Shown: positions 16,317-24,356 of the stretch, piece by piece
Numbering within the stretch: the stretch's first letter is position 1
How the letters are laid out: each line of letters opens with the position of its first letter
Source: Candidatus Polarisedimenticolaceae bacterium
GTDB lineage: Bacteria; Acidobacteriota; Polarisedimenticolia; Polarisedimenticolales; DASRJG01
Assembly (NCBI GenBank): GCA_036275915.1
Contig: DASUCV010000009.1
Location: 1 to 64,000 of the forward strand
DNA length: 64,000 nucleotides
Direction of reading: 5' to 3'
Notes under the pieces: model-generated
What the model saw: only the letters and a program-made list of their open reading frames with translations
The model's database searches: none
What the model was told of the DNA's origin: nothing
Position numbers and translations under genes: made by a program

Positions 16317-17537
16317 ATGACGATGCTCCTCGACGAAGTCCAGATCCAGGCGGAAGCGGCGACGCCCACCCTCGCGTCACGTCCAGGTCGTCGCGTCCCC
16401 CGTTCGGTTCTCGTCCCGGCGCTCACGCGCCTCGAGCCCCCGATCGCCTCGGCCGCGCCGATCCGTCGCCTCCTCGTGGTCGGCACCGGCGCTCTGGCGC
16501 ACAGCGTCGTCGCCGCGGTGCGCGCGGACCGGACCCGTCGTTACGAGTTCGTCGGAGCCTGCGGGGAGGCGGAGGGCGACGGCCTACCGGCCGGCACCTT
16601 CCCGATCCTGGGGCCGGTCGATCGCCTCCCGCACCTCCTGGAGACGCACGCGATCGATACCGCAGTCGTCGCGATCGACGAAGGGAAGGTGCCGCTCCCC
16701 GTCCGCGGGCTCATGCGCGCGCGCCTGCGCGGCACGCGTTTCGAGCGCTCCACCGAGTTCTACGAGCGCCTCACCGGGAAGATCGCCATCGAGACGATGA
16801 CGCCGCGCGACGTCCTCTTCGCCTCCGGCTTCCCTCACCGCTGCCTCGCGGGCAGCCTCGCCCGCGTGACGAGCGCGCTCGTCGCCGGCCTCGCGCTCCT
16901 GGCGGCGTCGCCGCTCCTGGCGCTCATCGCCGTTGCAATCGTGCTCGACTCGCCGGGACCGGTGTTCTTCGTGCAGGAGCGCGTCGGCTTGCAGGGCCGC
17001 AGCTTCCGGCTCATCAAGTTCCGCACGATGCGCGTCGACCGCGAGGCGCCCTCCGAGTGGGTCCGTGACAACGGGCACCGGATCACGCGCGTCGGCTACT
17101 GGCTCCGCCGTTTCCGTCTCGACGAGCTCCCGCAGCTCATCAACATCGTGCGCGGCGAGATGAACCTCGTCGGCCCGCGTCCGCACCCCGCCGCGAACTA
17201 CCCCCTGCTCGCGACCGTGATGCGCAACGTGCCGGAAACTGGCGTCGAGATCCCGCTGTACTCGCTCCGAACCCTCGTGCGGCCCGGGATCACAGGTTGG
17301 GCCCAGGTCAAGTACGGCTACGCGAACGGAGTCGTCGAGGAGGTCGAGAAGCTCCGGTACGACCTCTACTACCTGAAGCACCGCTCGATGTGGCTCGACC
17401 TCCGGATCCTCCTCGAGACGTTCAGCGTCGTGTTCTTCTCGAGGACGTTCGAGACGTCGGCCTCTTCCGACGAGGACGAACAGGTGACCTACGGCCCCTC
17501 GAACTCCAGCCGGTCCTCGCTGAGATCCAGCCGGTAA
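16317..17537 (+). CDS. undecaprenyl-phosphate sugar phosphotransferase (exopolysaccharide initiation)
   Basis: 406 residues. Residues about 48-150 form a Rossmann-like CoA-binding-type domain (IRRLLVVGTGALAHSVVAAV; IDTAVVAIDEG). The C-terminal bacterial sugar transferase domain (about 175-395) has its membrane helix (VTSALVAGLALLAASPLLAL) and the signature motifs GPVFFVQERVG, IKFRTM, RRFRLDELPQLINIVRGEM, NLVGPRPHP and GITGWAQVKYGY. It would transfer hexose-1-phosphate to undecaprenyl phosphate, the first step of exopolysaccharide or O-antigen repeat assembly. It lacks the four N-terminal helices of full-length WbaP/WcaJ. Its 3' end overlaps the convergent regulator gene by 49 bases. Confidence 0.9.
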   Translation: MTMLLDEVQIQAEAATPTLASRPGRRVPRSVLVPALTRLEPPIASAAPIRRLLVVGTGALAHSVVAAVRADRTRRYEFVGACGEAEGDGLPAGTFPILGPVDRLPHLLETHAIDTAVVAIDEGKVPLPVRGLMRARLRGTRFERSTEFYERLTGKIAIETMTPRDVLFASGFPHRCLAGSLARVTSALVAGLALLAASPLLALIAVAIVLDSPGPVFFVQERVGLQGRSFRLIKFRTMRVDREAPSEWVRDNGHRITRVGYWLRRFRLDELPQLINIVRGEMNLVGPRPHPAANYPLLATVMRNVPETGVEIPLYSLRTLVRPGITGWAQVKYGYANGVVEEVEKLRYDLYYLKHRSMWLDLRILLETFSVVFFSRTFETSASSDEDEQVTYGPSNSSRSSLRSSR

Positions 17538-18202
17538 CCGACGCCCCTCACCGTCAAGATCCGCGGCCCCTCCATCTCCAGGATCCGCCGGAGGCGCCGG
17601 ATGTGGACGTCGAGCGTCCGCGACGTGATGCCGGTGCCCACGGCGTAACCCCACACCTTCGAGAACAGCGTCTCGCGGCGGACGATGCGCCCGCGCGCCT
17701 CGAGGAGGACGCGCAGCAGCTCGAACTCCTTCGACGTGAGGCGGAGCCGGCGCCCCGACGACGTCACCTTGTAGCGGTCGAGGTCCATCTCGACGGCGCC
17801 GGCGCGCAAGGTCACGCCTTCCGACGGCCGCGCGGTACGACGGAGCACGGCGCGCATCCGGGCGATGAGCTCGCGCGGGTTGAACGGGCGCGAGACGAAA
17901 TCGTCGGCGCCGTGCTCGAGGGCGGCGACCTTGTCGGCGTCCTCGGTGGTCGCACTCACGACGACGACGGGGATCTCGGGGGCGTGGAGGCGCTGGCGGA
18001 TGTGGCGGCAGACCTCGAGGCCGTCGAGCACGGGGCGCTCGAGATCGAGCAGGATGAGATCGGGCGCGGCCGACGAGGCGGCGGCGATCGCTTCCAACTC
18101 GTCGCGCGCCTGCACGACGTCGAAGCCTTCGTCGGCCAGGCGGTCACGGAGGCTCGGCCCGTTTTCGGGCCGGTCGCCCAGCATGAGGATCCGGTTGGGC
18201 AC
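17489..18202 (-). CDS. OmpR/PhoB-family response regulator
   Basis: 237 residues from a GTG start. The receiver domain (1-120) has the phospho-acceptor Asp53 in LILLDLERPVLDG. The N-terminal acidic pair is reduced to a single Asp10 (LMLGDRPENG), and the conserved Lys near the end of the domain is Arg (SRPFNPRE). The C-terminal winged helix (about 130-230) has LTSKEFELLRVLLEARGRIV and ITSRTLDVHIRRLRRILE plus RGVGYRLDL. It is the last gene of the stressosome/two-component run, 26 bases after the NarL-type regulator, and may be a modified receiver with altered phosphorylation. Its target genes are unknown. Confidence 0.9.
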   Translation of the reverse strand: MPNRILMLGDRPENGPSLRDRLADEGFDVVQARDELEAIAAASSAAPDLILLDLERPVLDGLEVCRHIRQRLHAPEIPVVVVSATTEDADKVAALEHGADDFVSRPFNPRELIARMRAVLRRTARPSEGVTLRAGAVEMDLDRYKVTSSGRRLRLTSKEFELLRVLLEARGRIVRRETLFSKVWGYAVGTGITSRTLDVHIRRLRRILEMEGPRILTVRGVGYRLDLSEDRLEFEGP

Positions 18203-18228
18203 GGCATACCTCGTCGCGTGCGCTCCAC

Positions 18229-18861
18229 TCAGGGTTGAATGATCCCTTCTCGGATGGCGTAGCGGACGAGGCCCGCCGTCTCGTGAATGTTGAGCTTCGC
18301 CATGATGCGGCCGCGGTGAGACTCGGCCGTCTTCACGCCGACGCCCAGGAGACTCGCGACCTCCTTCGTCGTCTTCCCCTCCGCGACGAGCTGGAGCACC
18401 TGCCGCTCGCGCGGCGAGAGCTCGACGGTGGCGAGGGGCTTGCGCGCCAAGTAGGCGTCCACGACGTCGCGTGACAGGCCGCGGCTGAGATAAACGCCGC
18501 CCCGCGTGACGTCCTTGATCGCGCGGACGAGGTCCTCGACCGCGCGCGTCTTGAGGAGATAGCCGGAGACTCCGGCCCGGAGCGCCTCCAGGAGGCGGTG
18601 GTCCTCCGAGAACATCGTGAGGAGGATCGTGCGGGTGTCGGGCGAGGCGCGCTGGATCTCGCGCGCCGCGTCGATCCCGTTCAGGTTCGGCATCGCGATG
18701 TCGAGGAGGGCGATGTCGGGGGAGAAGTGTTTCACGAGGCGTACGGCTTCGGCGCCGTCCTCCGCCTCGCCGACGACCTCGAAGCCGTCCTTCTCGAGGA
18801 GCGCCCGGAATCCCTGTCTCACGATCTGGTGGTCATCTGCGATCACGACACGAATGGCCAT
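18229..18861 (-). CDS. NarL/FixJ-family response regulator
   Basis: 210 residues. The receiver has the acidic pair D9-D10 (VVIADDHQIVRQG), phospho-acceptor Asp54 (ALLDIAMPNLNG), Thr in ILLTMFSE and Lys in GYLLKTRAVEDL. The LuxR-type HTH (about 148-205) contains LSPRERQVLQLVAEGKTTKEVASLLGVGVKTAESHRGRIMAKL. The start at 18861 lies two bases after the kinase stop (18863), so the pair is co-translated; a longer upstream frame is not supported. With its HisKA_3 kinase it forms the output of the stressosome locus. Confidence 0.93.
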   Translation of the reverse strand: MAIRVVIADDHQIVRQGFRALLEKDGFEVVGEAEDGAEAVRLVKHFSPDIALLDIAMPNLNGIDAAREIQRASPDTRTILLTMFSEDHRLLEALRAGVSGYLLKTRAVEDLVRAIKDVTRGGVYLSRGLSRDVVDAYLARKPLATVELSPRERQVLQLVAEGKTTKEVASLLGVGVKTAESHRGRIMAKLNIHETAGLVRYAIREGIIQP

Positions 18862-18862
18862 G

Positions 18863-19792
18863 TCATACCTCCGCGGGAATCGTCGCCATGACGACGGTGC
18901 CGCTCCCCGGAGCCGACGACACGTCGACCGTGCCGCCGAGCGCATCGGCGCGCTCCCGCATACCGACGAAGCCGAGGCCGCGGGACTCCTGGGGCGAGCC
19001 GTTCAGGATGCGCACGTCGAATCCGACGCCGTCGTCGGCGATCGAGCACCGGATCTTCGGACCGTCCCGGCTGACCCGGACGACGGCTTTCTTCGCGTGC
19101 GCGTGCTTGCCTACGTTGATGAGCGCTTGCTGGATGATGCGGTAGAGCACGGTCTGCGCGGTGATCGAGAGGCCAAGGGCCCCGGCGCACTCGACCGTGA
19201 CCGGGACGCCGGTACGGATCTCGACCCCTTCGGCGAGGAACGCGAGGGCGGCCGCGAGGCCGACGTCCTCGAGCACCATCGGCCGGAGCTCGTGGGAGAG
19301 GCGCCGGAGCTGCGACTCGACGACGTCCAGGCGCTCGCGCACCTCCTCCACCTGCGGACGCACCCTCGACGGCAGCTTCCGGTCGAGCTCATGGAGCGCC
19401 AAGTGGACGGAGACGAGGAGCGGCCCGAGGTCGTCGTGGAGGGCGTGAGCGATCCGGCGCGCTTCGTTCTCGAGCGTCTCGTTGACGCGGCGGAGCGCCG
19501 TGTTCGTCTCGAAGTAGCCGCGGTGCACGATCTCGAACGGCGAGAGCGCCTCGACGAGGAACGCCTGCGCGCCCACCCACGCCGAGCCGTCGCCCGTCAG
19601 GATGCCCGCCTCGTGGATCCTCACGAGCGCCTCGTCGTGGAGGCTCGCCACGTCGAGGACGCCCATGCCGGCGGCGAGGGCCTGGCGGCCGATCTCGTAG
19701 GCGTGGCTCAGCGGGCCCTCTCCCGCGGCCCTGAGATGGGCGCGCAGCCAGCTCGCGTAATCGTCGGCGAGGCGCTCGCGCTCGGCGATCAC
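18863..19792 (-). CDS. cytoplasmic HisKA_3 histidine kinase with RsbU_N-like N-terminal domain
   Basis: 309 residues, no membrane segment. The N-terminal 100 residues are helical (YEIGRQALAAGMGVLDVASL, HDEALVRIHEAG, FLVEALSPFEIVHRGYFETN) and resemble the RsbT-binding domain of RsbU. The kinase core has the HisKA_3 dimerisation motif RRIAHALHDDLGPLL (His119), then the ATPase: ITAQTVLYRIIQQALINVGKHA, DDGVGFD and GLGFVGMRERADALGG. GTG at 19792 overlaps the preceding stop (GTGA). The placement after rsbT and SpoIIE suggests that free RsbT switches this kinase instead of an RsbU phosphatase; this is inference. Confidence 0.88.
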   Translation of the reverse strand: MIAERERLADDYASWLRAHLRAAGEGPLSHAYEIGRQALAAGMGVLDVASLHDEALVRIHEAGILTGDGSAWVGAQAFLVEALSPFEIVHRGYFETNTALRRVNETLENEARRIAHALHDDLGPLLVSVHLALHELDRKLPSRVRPQVEEVRERLDVVESQLRRLSHELRPMVLEDVGLAAALAFLAEGVEIRTGVPVTVECAGALGLSITAQTVLYRIIQQALINVGKHAHAKKAVVRVSRDGPKIRCSIADDGVGFDVRILNGSPQESRGLGFVGMRERADALGGTVDVSSAPGSGTVVMATIPAEV

Positions 19793-20412
19793 GACGTCAC
19801 CGCCCCGCCGCAGAAGCGGCCGACGAGGACGAGCGCGTCGTCGTTGCCGCGGCCGAACTCGTCGATGATCCGGTGCGCGATGTCGCGCGGATCGCGGCCG
19901 GGGTGGTAAGCCGCGCGAAACCCCGGACGGACGCCGTCGGTCGCGAGGATGACGACGTCGCCCTCGACGACAGGCGTGATCTGGATCTGGAGCGTGGGGA
20001 GCACGGTGCCGATGAGCCCGCCGCGGACGAGCAAATTGACCTCGCGGCATCGGCCCGCTGGATCGAGGCGCATGAGCGTGGCGGCGACGTCGCCGACGCC
20101 CGCCCAGGAGAGCTCTTTCCGCGAGAGGTCGAAAGACGCGACGGTCATCGTCGCGCCCCGCGTGCCGCGGAGACGCGCGTGGCACTGGGTGATGAGCGCC
20201 GCGACGGACGACGACACGTTCGCCGCGAGGGTCGAGATCGCGATCCTCGCGACGCTCTCCGCCTCGACGCCGTGGCCGACGCCGTCGACGACCGCGAGGA
20301 GCGTCCCGCCGGGGAACTCGTGCACGAGGTAGGCGTCGCCGATGACGTGCTCCCCCGGATGCGGGGTCGCACCGACGGCCCAATCGACGCGCGCACCGCT
20401 CAACGTTTCCAT
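19789..20412 (-). CDS. rsbX: SpoIIE/PP2C-type phosphatase, RsbX-like
   Basis: 207 residues, one PP2C-like domain with no sensory extension, as in RsbX. Metal-binding Asp residues appear in GDAYLVHEF (Asp26) and VVDGVGHGVEAE (Asp43), later VILATDGVRPGF and GNDDALVLVG. In Bacillus and Vibrio, RsbX removes phosphates from RsbR and RsbS to reset the stressosome. Its start overlaps the rsbT 3' end (20400-20412) and its stop overlaps the histidine kinase start. The symbol follows from position and size; the substrate is not proven. Confidence 0.88.
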   Translation of the reverse strand: METLSGARVDWAVGATPHPGEHVIGDAYLVHEFPGGTLLAVVDGVGHGVEAESVARIAISTLAANVSSSVAALITQCHARLRGTRGATMTVASFDLSRKELSWAGVGDVAATLMRLDPAGRCREVNLLVRGGLIGTVLPTLQIQITPVVEGDVVILATDGVRPGFRAAYHPGRDPRDIAHRIIDEFGRGNDDALVLVGRFCGGAVTS

Positions 20413-20840
20413 TTCGTCGCCGTCACCGTCGTCCCCACGCCGACTTGGGTCTCGATGCTCATCTCGTCCATCAATCGCTTGACGCCCGGGAGGCCGAGGC
20501 CGAGCGACGAGGAGGTCGAGTAGCCGGGCTCCATCGCGCGGTCGACGTCCGCGATGCCGGGCCCGTCGTCGCTCGCGATCACCGTGACGCCGTTGACTTC
20601 GCGGTTCACGACCTGGCGCAGCGCGATCCTCCCGCCGTGCGCGTAGAGAAGGAGGTTACGCGCGAGCTCCGAGATCGCGGTCGTGATCAAGACCTGATCG
20701 GTCGCCCCGAACCCCGACCGCTCCGCGAGGAGCCGTCCCCGCCTCCGGGCCGTCACGATGTCCGCGTCGGTCCGGATGTGGAGATCCTCTTCAACGTCTT
20801 CGGGGATCGCTGCGCTCACTGTTGTGGCCCTTTTGTTCAA
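20400..20840 (-). CDS. rsbT: RsbT-like serine/threonine switch kinase
   Basis: 146 residues, GHKL fold. N-box is ISELARNLLLYA (Asn62), followed by DDGPGIAD (91-98) and the lid GLGLPGVKRLMDEM (114-127). RsbT phosphorylates RsbS and RsbR in the stressosome and, once released, activates a downstream partner. The start could be TTG at 20840 (overlapping rsbS by 50 bases) or GTG at 20819; both precede the conserved region. It is sandwiched between rsbS and the SpoIIE phosphatase as in known rsb operons. Confidence 0.92.
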   Translation of the reverse strand: MNKRATTVSAAIPEDVEEDLHIRTDADIVTARRRGRLLAERSGFGATDQVLITTAISELARNLLLYAHGGRIALRQVVNREVNGVTVIASDDGPGIADVDRAMEPGYSTSSSLGLGLPGVKRLMDEMSIETQVGVGTTVTATKWKR

Positions 20841-21174
20841 GATGCGCGAGCCCTTCCTCGAGATCGAGCGCCGTCGCCACGTCCTCCAGCATGAGTCCGA
20901 GCTGAACCATGGCGAAGGCGACCTCCGGCTGGATGCCGACGATCACCGTGTGCGCGCCGCGCAGCCGGATCATGTGCGCGATGTCGCTGAGCGTCCTGGT
21001 CGAGAACGAATCGATCACGTCGAGAGCGGTGACGTCGACGATGACGCCCTTCGAGCGCGACTTGCCCACCTTCTCCACGATCGCATCCCGGAGCTGCACG
21101 AGATCGGCGTCGTGCAGCGCGGTCTGGATGCTCGCGATCAAGTAGGGACCCTGCTTCAGGATCGGAACTTCCAC
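20791..21174 (-). CDS. rsbS: RsbS-like STAS scaffold protein
   Basis: 127 residues, a single STAS domain. Key features are PILKQGPYLIASIQTALHDADL at the start (first strand), VIVDVTALDVIDSFSTRTL with the phosphorylatable Ser56 in DSF, and GIQPEVAFAMVQLGLMLEDV plus ALDLEEGL at the end, all matching RsbS. RsbS forms the stressosome core with RsbR and binds RsbT when unphosphorylated. Shine-Dalgarno GAGGGAG lies in front of the ATG at 21174. Its gene follows rsbR by 26 bases. Confidence 0.93.
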   Translation of the reverse strand: MEVPILKQGPYLIASIQTALHDADLVQLRDAIVEKVGKSRSKGVIVDVTALDVIDSFSTRTLSDIAHMIRLRGAHTVIVGIQPEVAFAMVQLGLMLEDVATALDLEEGLAHLEQKGHNSERSDPRRR

Positions 21175-21200
21175 GGGACTCCCTCCTCGCGAGCCGGCCT

Positions 21201-22121
21201 CTAGACACCCTCGGGCTCGAGCGTGCCGTCGTCGTGCTTCGGCACGACGCGATAGCCGAGAAGGCGCTCCGCCTCCTCGATGCCGCCCTGGAGATCGCCC
21301 ACGGTCGTCATCTTCGACAGCTCGACGCCGATGTTGACGAGGGTCTGCGCGATCTCGGGGGAGAGGCCGGTGACGATGACCGTCGCGCCGAGGAGGCGCG
21401 ACGCCTCCACGGTCTGCACCAGGTGGTTCGCGACGTTGGTGTCCATCGCCGCGACCCCCGTGATGTCGATGACCACGACCTTCGCGCGGTTCGCGCGGAT
21501 CCCGCGCAGGAGCTGCTCGGTGAGCTGGCGCGCCCGCATCGGGTCGATGAGGCCGATGATCGGAAGGATGAGCAGCCGGTCGCGCACCTGGAGAACCGGC
21601 GTCGACAGCTCGCGGATCGCTTCCTGCTGCTCGCGGATCGTCCGCTCGCGCTCCTGGACGAAACCGACCGCGACCGTGATCGCGATGCGGTTCGCCGCCG
21701 GCTCGTAGGCGTCGAGAACGCGGCTCAGGTGACGGACATCCGATTGATATTTGGCGAACAGCGACCGCGCGAGCACGTCCCTCAAGAGGAGAACGATGCC
21801 GACGACCTCATTCGTTTCGACGCCGCGCGGGATGATGCGCTCGGAGAGGTTCCGCGCGTACGCCTGCATCGCCTGGAACGTCCCCGTCTCGAGCGCCTCG
21901 ACGTAATTGTCGTAGACCGACGTCGTCTCCGCGAAGATCTCGTCCTGGCTCATCGCCGTGAGGAAGCCCGCGCCGGTGATCCGCCGCGCCCACTCCTGAC
22001 GGAGCTGGCTCGACTGATCGCGCAGGTGCGCGACGAGCTGGCGCAAGAGCAACGTGTTGGCTTCGGGCTGAGGGTCGCCCGCTGCGATCCGGTCGTCATT
22101 CCTGTTGGTCAACGTGCTCAC
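21201..22121 (-). CDS. rsbR: RsbR-type stressosome sensor
   Basis: 306 residues. The N-terminal half (about 20-160) is helical and globin-like, the usual RsbR sensor turret, with no obvious haem or flavin motif. The C-terminal STAS domain (about 173-290) has LLILPIIGLIDPMRARQL, VVVIDITGVAAMDTNVANHL and GLSPEIAQTLVNIGVEL. Thr228 in MDT aligns with one RsbT target Thr of Bacillus RsbRA; the other target position is Pro (IDP, residue 194). GTG at 22121 is chosen for its AAGGAGGAGA Shine-Dalgarno. It is the first gene of the run. Confidence 0.93.
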   Translation of the reverse strand: MSTLTNRNDDRIAAGDPQPEANTLLLRQLVAHLRDQSSQLRQEWARRITGAGFLTAMSQDEIFAETTSVYDNYVEALETGTFQAMQAYARNLSERIIPRGVETNEVVGIVLLLRDVLARSLFAKYQSDVRHLSRVLDAYEPAANRIAITVAVGFVQERERTIREQQEAIRELSTPVLQVRDRLLILPIIGLIDPMRARQLTEQLLRGIRANRAKVVVIDITGVAAMDTNVANHLVQTVEASRLLGATVIVTGLSPEIAQTLVNIGVELSKMTTVGDLQGGIEEAERLLGYRVVPKHDDGTLEPEGV

Positions 22122-22458
22122 GGCTCTCCTCCTTGTCTGTCCCCGAGCGAAGTCACCGGAAATCCCGGCACGTCGTTTATACCGTCCCGCGGAAAGCCTC
22201 ACGACACATGCAAACTGCGTGTAAACGGCCACGTGAGCGCAGGGACGAAGGGGGAGAAGAGATCGACGCCGCAGGAAAGAGCGCGAGGGCGGGACTTCGA
22301 GCGCCGCAGGCCGGTCGCGCGACGGGAAGACGCCGGAGCCGGCTCCCGCGAATCCCTTCCGCGACCGAGGAGATATTCCCTACGGCACTGAGGTGATCAC
22401 CGGAGGGAAGGCGCGTCGAAAGTGAGGGAGCGGCTCGATGAGCCGCCCCCTTTTCTCT
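22122..22458. other. intergenic region upstream of rsbR
   Basis: This 337-base region lies between rsbR and the exported-protein gene ending at 22459. It contains the Shine-Dalgarno of rsbR, a possible -10 (GGTATAAAC on the minus strand, complement of bases near 22173-22182) without a fitting -35, and a terminator hairpin at 22426-22450. I see no gene with coding support. Confidence 0.5.
22426..22450 (-). terminator. terminator hairpin of the ECF/anti-sigma/exported-protein operon
   Basis: On the minus strand GGGGGCGGCTC pairs with GAGCCGCTCCC around the loop ATC, nine bases after the stop at 22459. Read on the plus strand the same hairpin is followed by CCCCTTTTCTCTCT, so it could work in both directions. 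Confidence 0.7.
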
Positions 22459-22950
22459 CTAGGGAAGCGACGTGACGAGCACCACGCGAGCCTGCTGGTC
22501 GGTGGTCGACGTTCCGAGCACGATCGTTTCGCCGCGCTTGATGGTGAACGACGTCTGGATGTAGGTGGGCGTACCCATCGCGCCGCTCGCCATCGGAATC
22601 GGCTCGGCCGCGCGGAGCTGGAACGCGTGGATGTTGATCGAGTCGCCGGAGCTCCGGTCGCGATCGAGCACGAATTCCACGGTGTAAGTGCCGAGCCGCG
22701 CTTGCGCTTGCTGGTCCAATTGCAGCAAGGTCTCGGCCTCGACCGCGAAGCTGCGATACGTCGTCATCACCTTCCGGAAGTCGGCGAGCGCCTTCGCCTC
22801 GCCCGGCGGCAGGTCGGGGACCGTCCCGTCCTTGCGCGACGCCGCCATCACGGCGACGTGGAAGCGCTCGGTCGTGGGACGATCCGCGGCGAACACGGCG
22901 ACGCTCGCGATCGTCAGAACGATCATCGTCATCAAGAGAACTCGCTTCAT
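22459..22950 (-). CDS. small exported beta-rich protein of ECF operon
   Basis: 163 residues with a signal peptide (MKRVLLMTMIVLTIASVAVF, cut after AFA). A helical stretch (GEAKALADFRKVMTTYRSFA) precedes a beta-rich second half (YTVEFVLDRDRSSGD, TSFTIKRGETIVLGTS). The ATG overlaps the stop of the anti-sigma-like gene (ATGA), so it is the third gene of a sigma / anti-sigma / exported-protein operon. A role as an envelope sensor or target of that sigma factor is likely, but the family is not recognised. Confidence 0.72.
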   Translation of the reverse strand: MKRVLLMTMIVLTIASVAVFAADRPTTERFHVAVMAASRKDGTVPDLPPGEAKALADFRKVMTTYRSFAVEAETLLQLDQQAQARLGTYTVEFVLDRDRSSGDSINIHAFQLRAAEPIPMASGAMGTPTYIQTSFTIKRGETIVLGTSTTDQQARVVLVTSLP

Positions 22951-23258
22951 GATCTGAGCTCCTTCGCGTCGGGCGTGCCGACGAACCAGAGGATCCGTGT
23001 ACCAGCGGGGGCGGTGAGGAGGATGCGCGTCGGCGCAGGGGGCGACGCCGCGGTTGGAGTCTCGGGGAGGCGCACCTCGGTCCAGACGAAGAAGACGACC
23101 GCGACGACGGTCGCGGCGGCGAGCGCCCAGCGCGGCAACGGGCGGCCGGCCGCGGGACGCTCCGCCGCGGCCACGAGGCGAGCGCGCATCGCGGCGCGGT
23201 CGAAGCTCGAGAGCTCGCGCCCCGTCGCGGGGTCGTGCTCGCGCAACAGATCTCTCAT
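22947..23258 (-). CDS. small single-pass membrane protein, putative anti-sigma factor
   Basis: 103 residues. A short cytoplasmic part (MRDLLREHDPATGRELSSFD) precedes one transmembrane helix (WALAAATVVAVVFFVW, about 44-60) and a short periplasmic tail. No zinc-binding HxxxCxxC motif is present. Its start overlaps the stop of the ECF sigma gene by ATGA, the usual sign of a co-expressed anti-sigma factor. Identification rests on position and topology, not on a recognised domain. Confidence 0.68.
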   Translation of the reverse strand: MRDLLREHDPATGRELSSFDRAAMRARLVAAAERPAAGRPLPRWALAAATVVAVVFFVWTEVRLPETPTAASPPAPTRILLTAPAGTRILWFVGTPDAKELRS

Positions 23259-23758
23259 GACAGCTCCCTCCGCAGGGCCTTGAGCGCCGTGTGGTGGTGC
23301 CACCGCGCCGTGACCGCCGCGATGCCGAGGATCTCCGCGACCTCGGCGAGCGTGTGACCTTCGATCTCGTGGAGGACGACGACCGCGCGCTGGCGGACCG
23401 GCAGCTTCCACACCGCGTCGCGGACCGCGGCGCTCATCCCCGGATCGGCGTCGCGATGCGAATCCTCCTGCGCGGCCTCGGCGGCGTGCGCGCGGCGGAC
23501 GACCGCGCGGCGATGCCGGTCGCGGCAGAGGTTGACGAGCACCCGCACGAGCCACCGCTCGGCGGCGACGGGGTCGTCCGGAGGCCGGTGCTCGATCGCG
23601 CGCAGGAACGATTCCTGGACGAGGTCGCGCGCGTCGTCGCCGCCCCACGTCATCCGGAGCGCCAGCCGGTAGAGGCGCGCGTGGTGGCGGTCGAACAGCT
23701 CGCCGATATCCGACGTCACCGTACCGTGTCCCTCGAGAAAGAGCGTCCGTTCCATCAC
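23255..23758 (-). CDS. ECF-type RNA polymerase sigma factor
   Basis: 167 residues. Region 2 reads LFDRHHARLYRLALRMTWGGDDARDLVQESFLRAIEH and region 4 reads KLPVRQRAVVVLHEIEGHTLAEVAEILGIAAVTARWHHHTALKALR. This is the classical two-domain ECF layout. It is translated first in an operon with a putative anti-sigma factor and a small exported protein. The divergent Spy-like gene at 23885 may share its promoter region (23759-23884), which contains GGAAAACC, reminiscent of an ECF -35. Confidence 0.93.
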   Translation of the reverse strand: MMERTLFLEGHGTVTSDIGELFDRHHARLYRLALRMTWGGDDARDLVQESFLRAIEHRPPDDPVAAERWLVRVLVNLCRDRHRRAVVRRAHAAEAAQEDSHRDADPGMSAAVRDAVWKLPVRQRAVVVLHEIEGHTLAEVAEILGIAAVTARWHHHTALKALRRELS

Positions 23759-23884
23759 CCCTACCTACGCGAGGGGCCGGAAAACCGTTGGGCGAGGTTA
23801 CGATTGTTTTGGTCCGGATGACACACCGGAGCCCCGCCGGTCGTCTCCTCGGGGAACGCCCCCGGAGGCGTAAGGAGAAGAAAG

Positions 23885-24346
23885 ATGAAGAGAGTCCTGA
23901 GCTTTGCCGCGATGATCGTCCTGGCGGTGACCGTTGCCGCGGCGCAGGGTTACGGACACGGGCCCCACGGTCCAGGCGAGCCCGGCATGAATCTGGCGGA
24001 CCACCTCACCAAGATGCTCGACCTGACGCCCGATCAGACGTCGAAGGTCCAGGCGATCGTCTCGAAGTACACGGACGGGTCGATGGGAGAGAAGATGCGC
24101 TCGATGCAAGAAGCGCAGTCCACGCTGCATCGCACGGTCCACAATCCGGACGCCACCGACGCACAGGTCCAGCAGGCAGTTGGCGTCGTCAGCGGGATCC
24201 AGGGCCAACTCGCCCTCGAGCAGCATCACATGGCGGTCGAGGTCGGCACCGTCCTCACCGCCGACCAGAAGGCGAAGTTCCAGCAGATGATGAGCGAGCA
24301 CCGCGAACACGACGGTCCCCCGCCCATGCAGGGCGGCGGATTCTGA
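23885..24346 (+). CDS. Spy/CpxP-family periplasmic protein
   Basis: 153 residues with a signal peptide (MKRVLSFAAMIVLAVTVAAA). The mature protein is helical and has LDLTPDQTSKVQAI and VLTADQKAKFQQMM, two LTxxQ-type motifs of the Spy/CpxP family, plus a His/Gly-rich N-terminal segment (YGHGPHGPG) that could bind metal. Family members act as periplasmic chaperones or regulators under envelope stress. Shine-Dalgarno AAGGAGAAG is present. It is divergent from one ECF operon and directly upstream of another, so it is probably sigma-dependent. Confidence 0.85.
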   Translation: MKRVLSFAAMIVLAVTVAAAQGYGHGPHGPGEPGMNLADHLTKMLDLTPDQTSKVQAIVSKYTDGSMGEKMRSMQEAQSTLHRTVHNPDATDAQVQQAVGVVSGIQGQLALEQHHMAVEVGTVLTADQKAKFQQMMSEHREHDGPPPMQGGGF

Positions 24347-24356
24347 TCACGCTTCC

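Noticed and set aside
22160-22200. Sigma70 promoter of rsbR with TATAAA
   Set aside because: No -35 at a fitting distance; left as a weak possibility in the intergenic entry.
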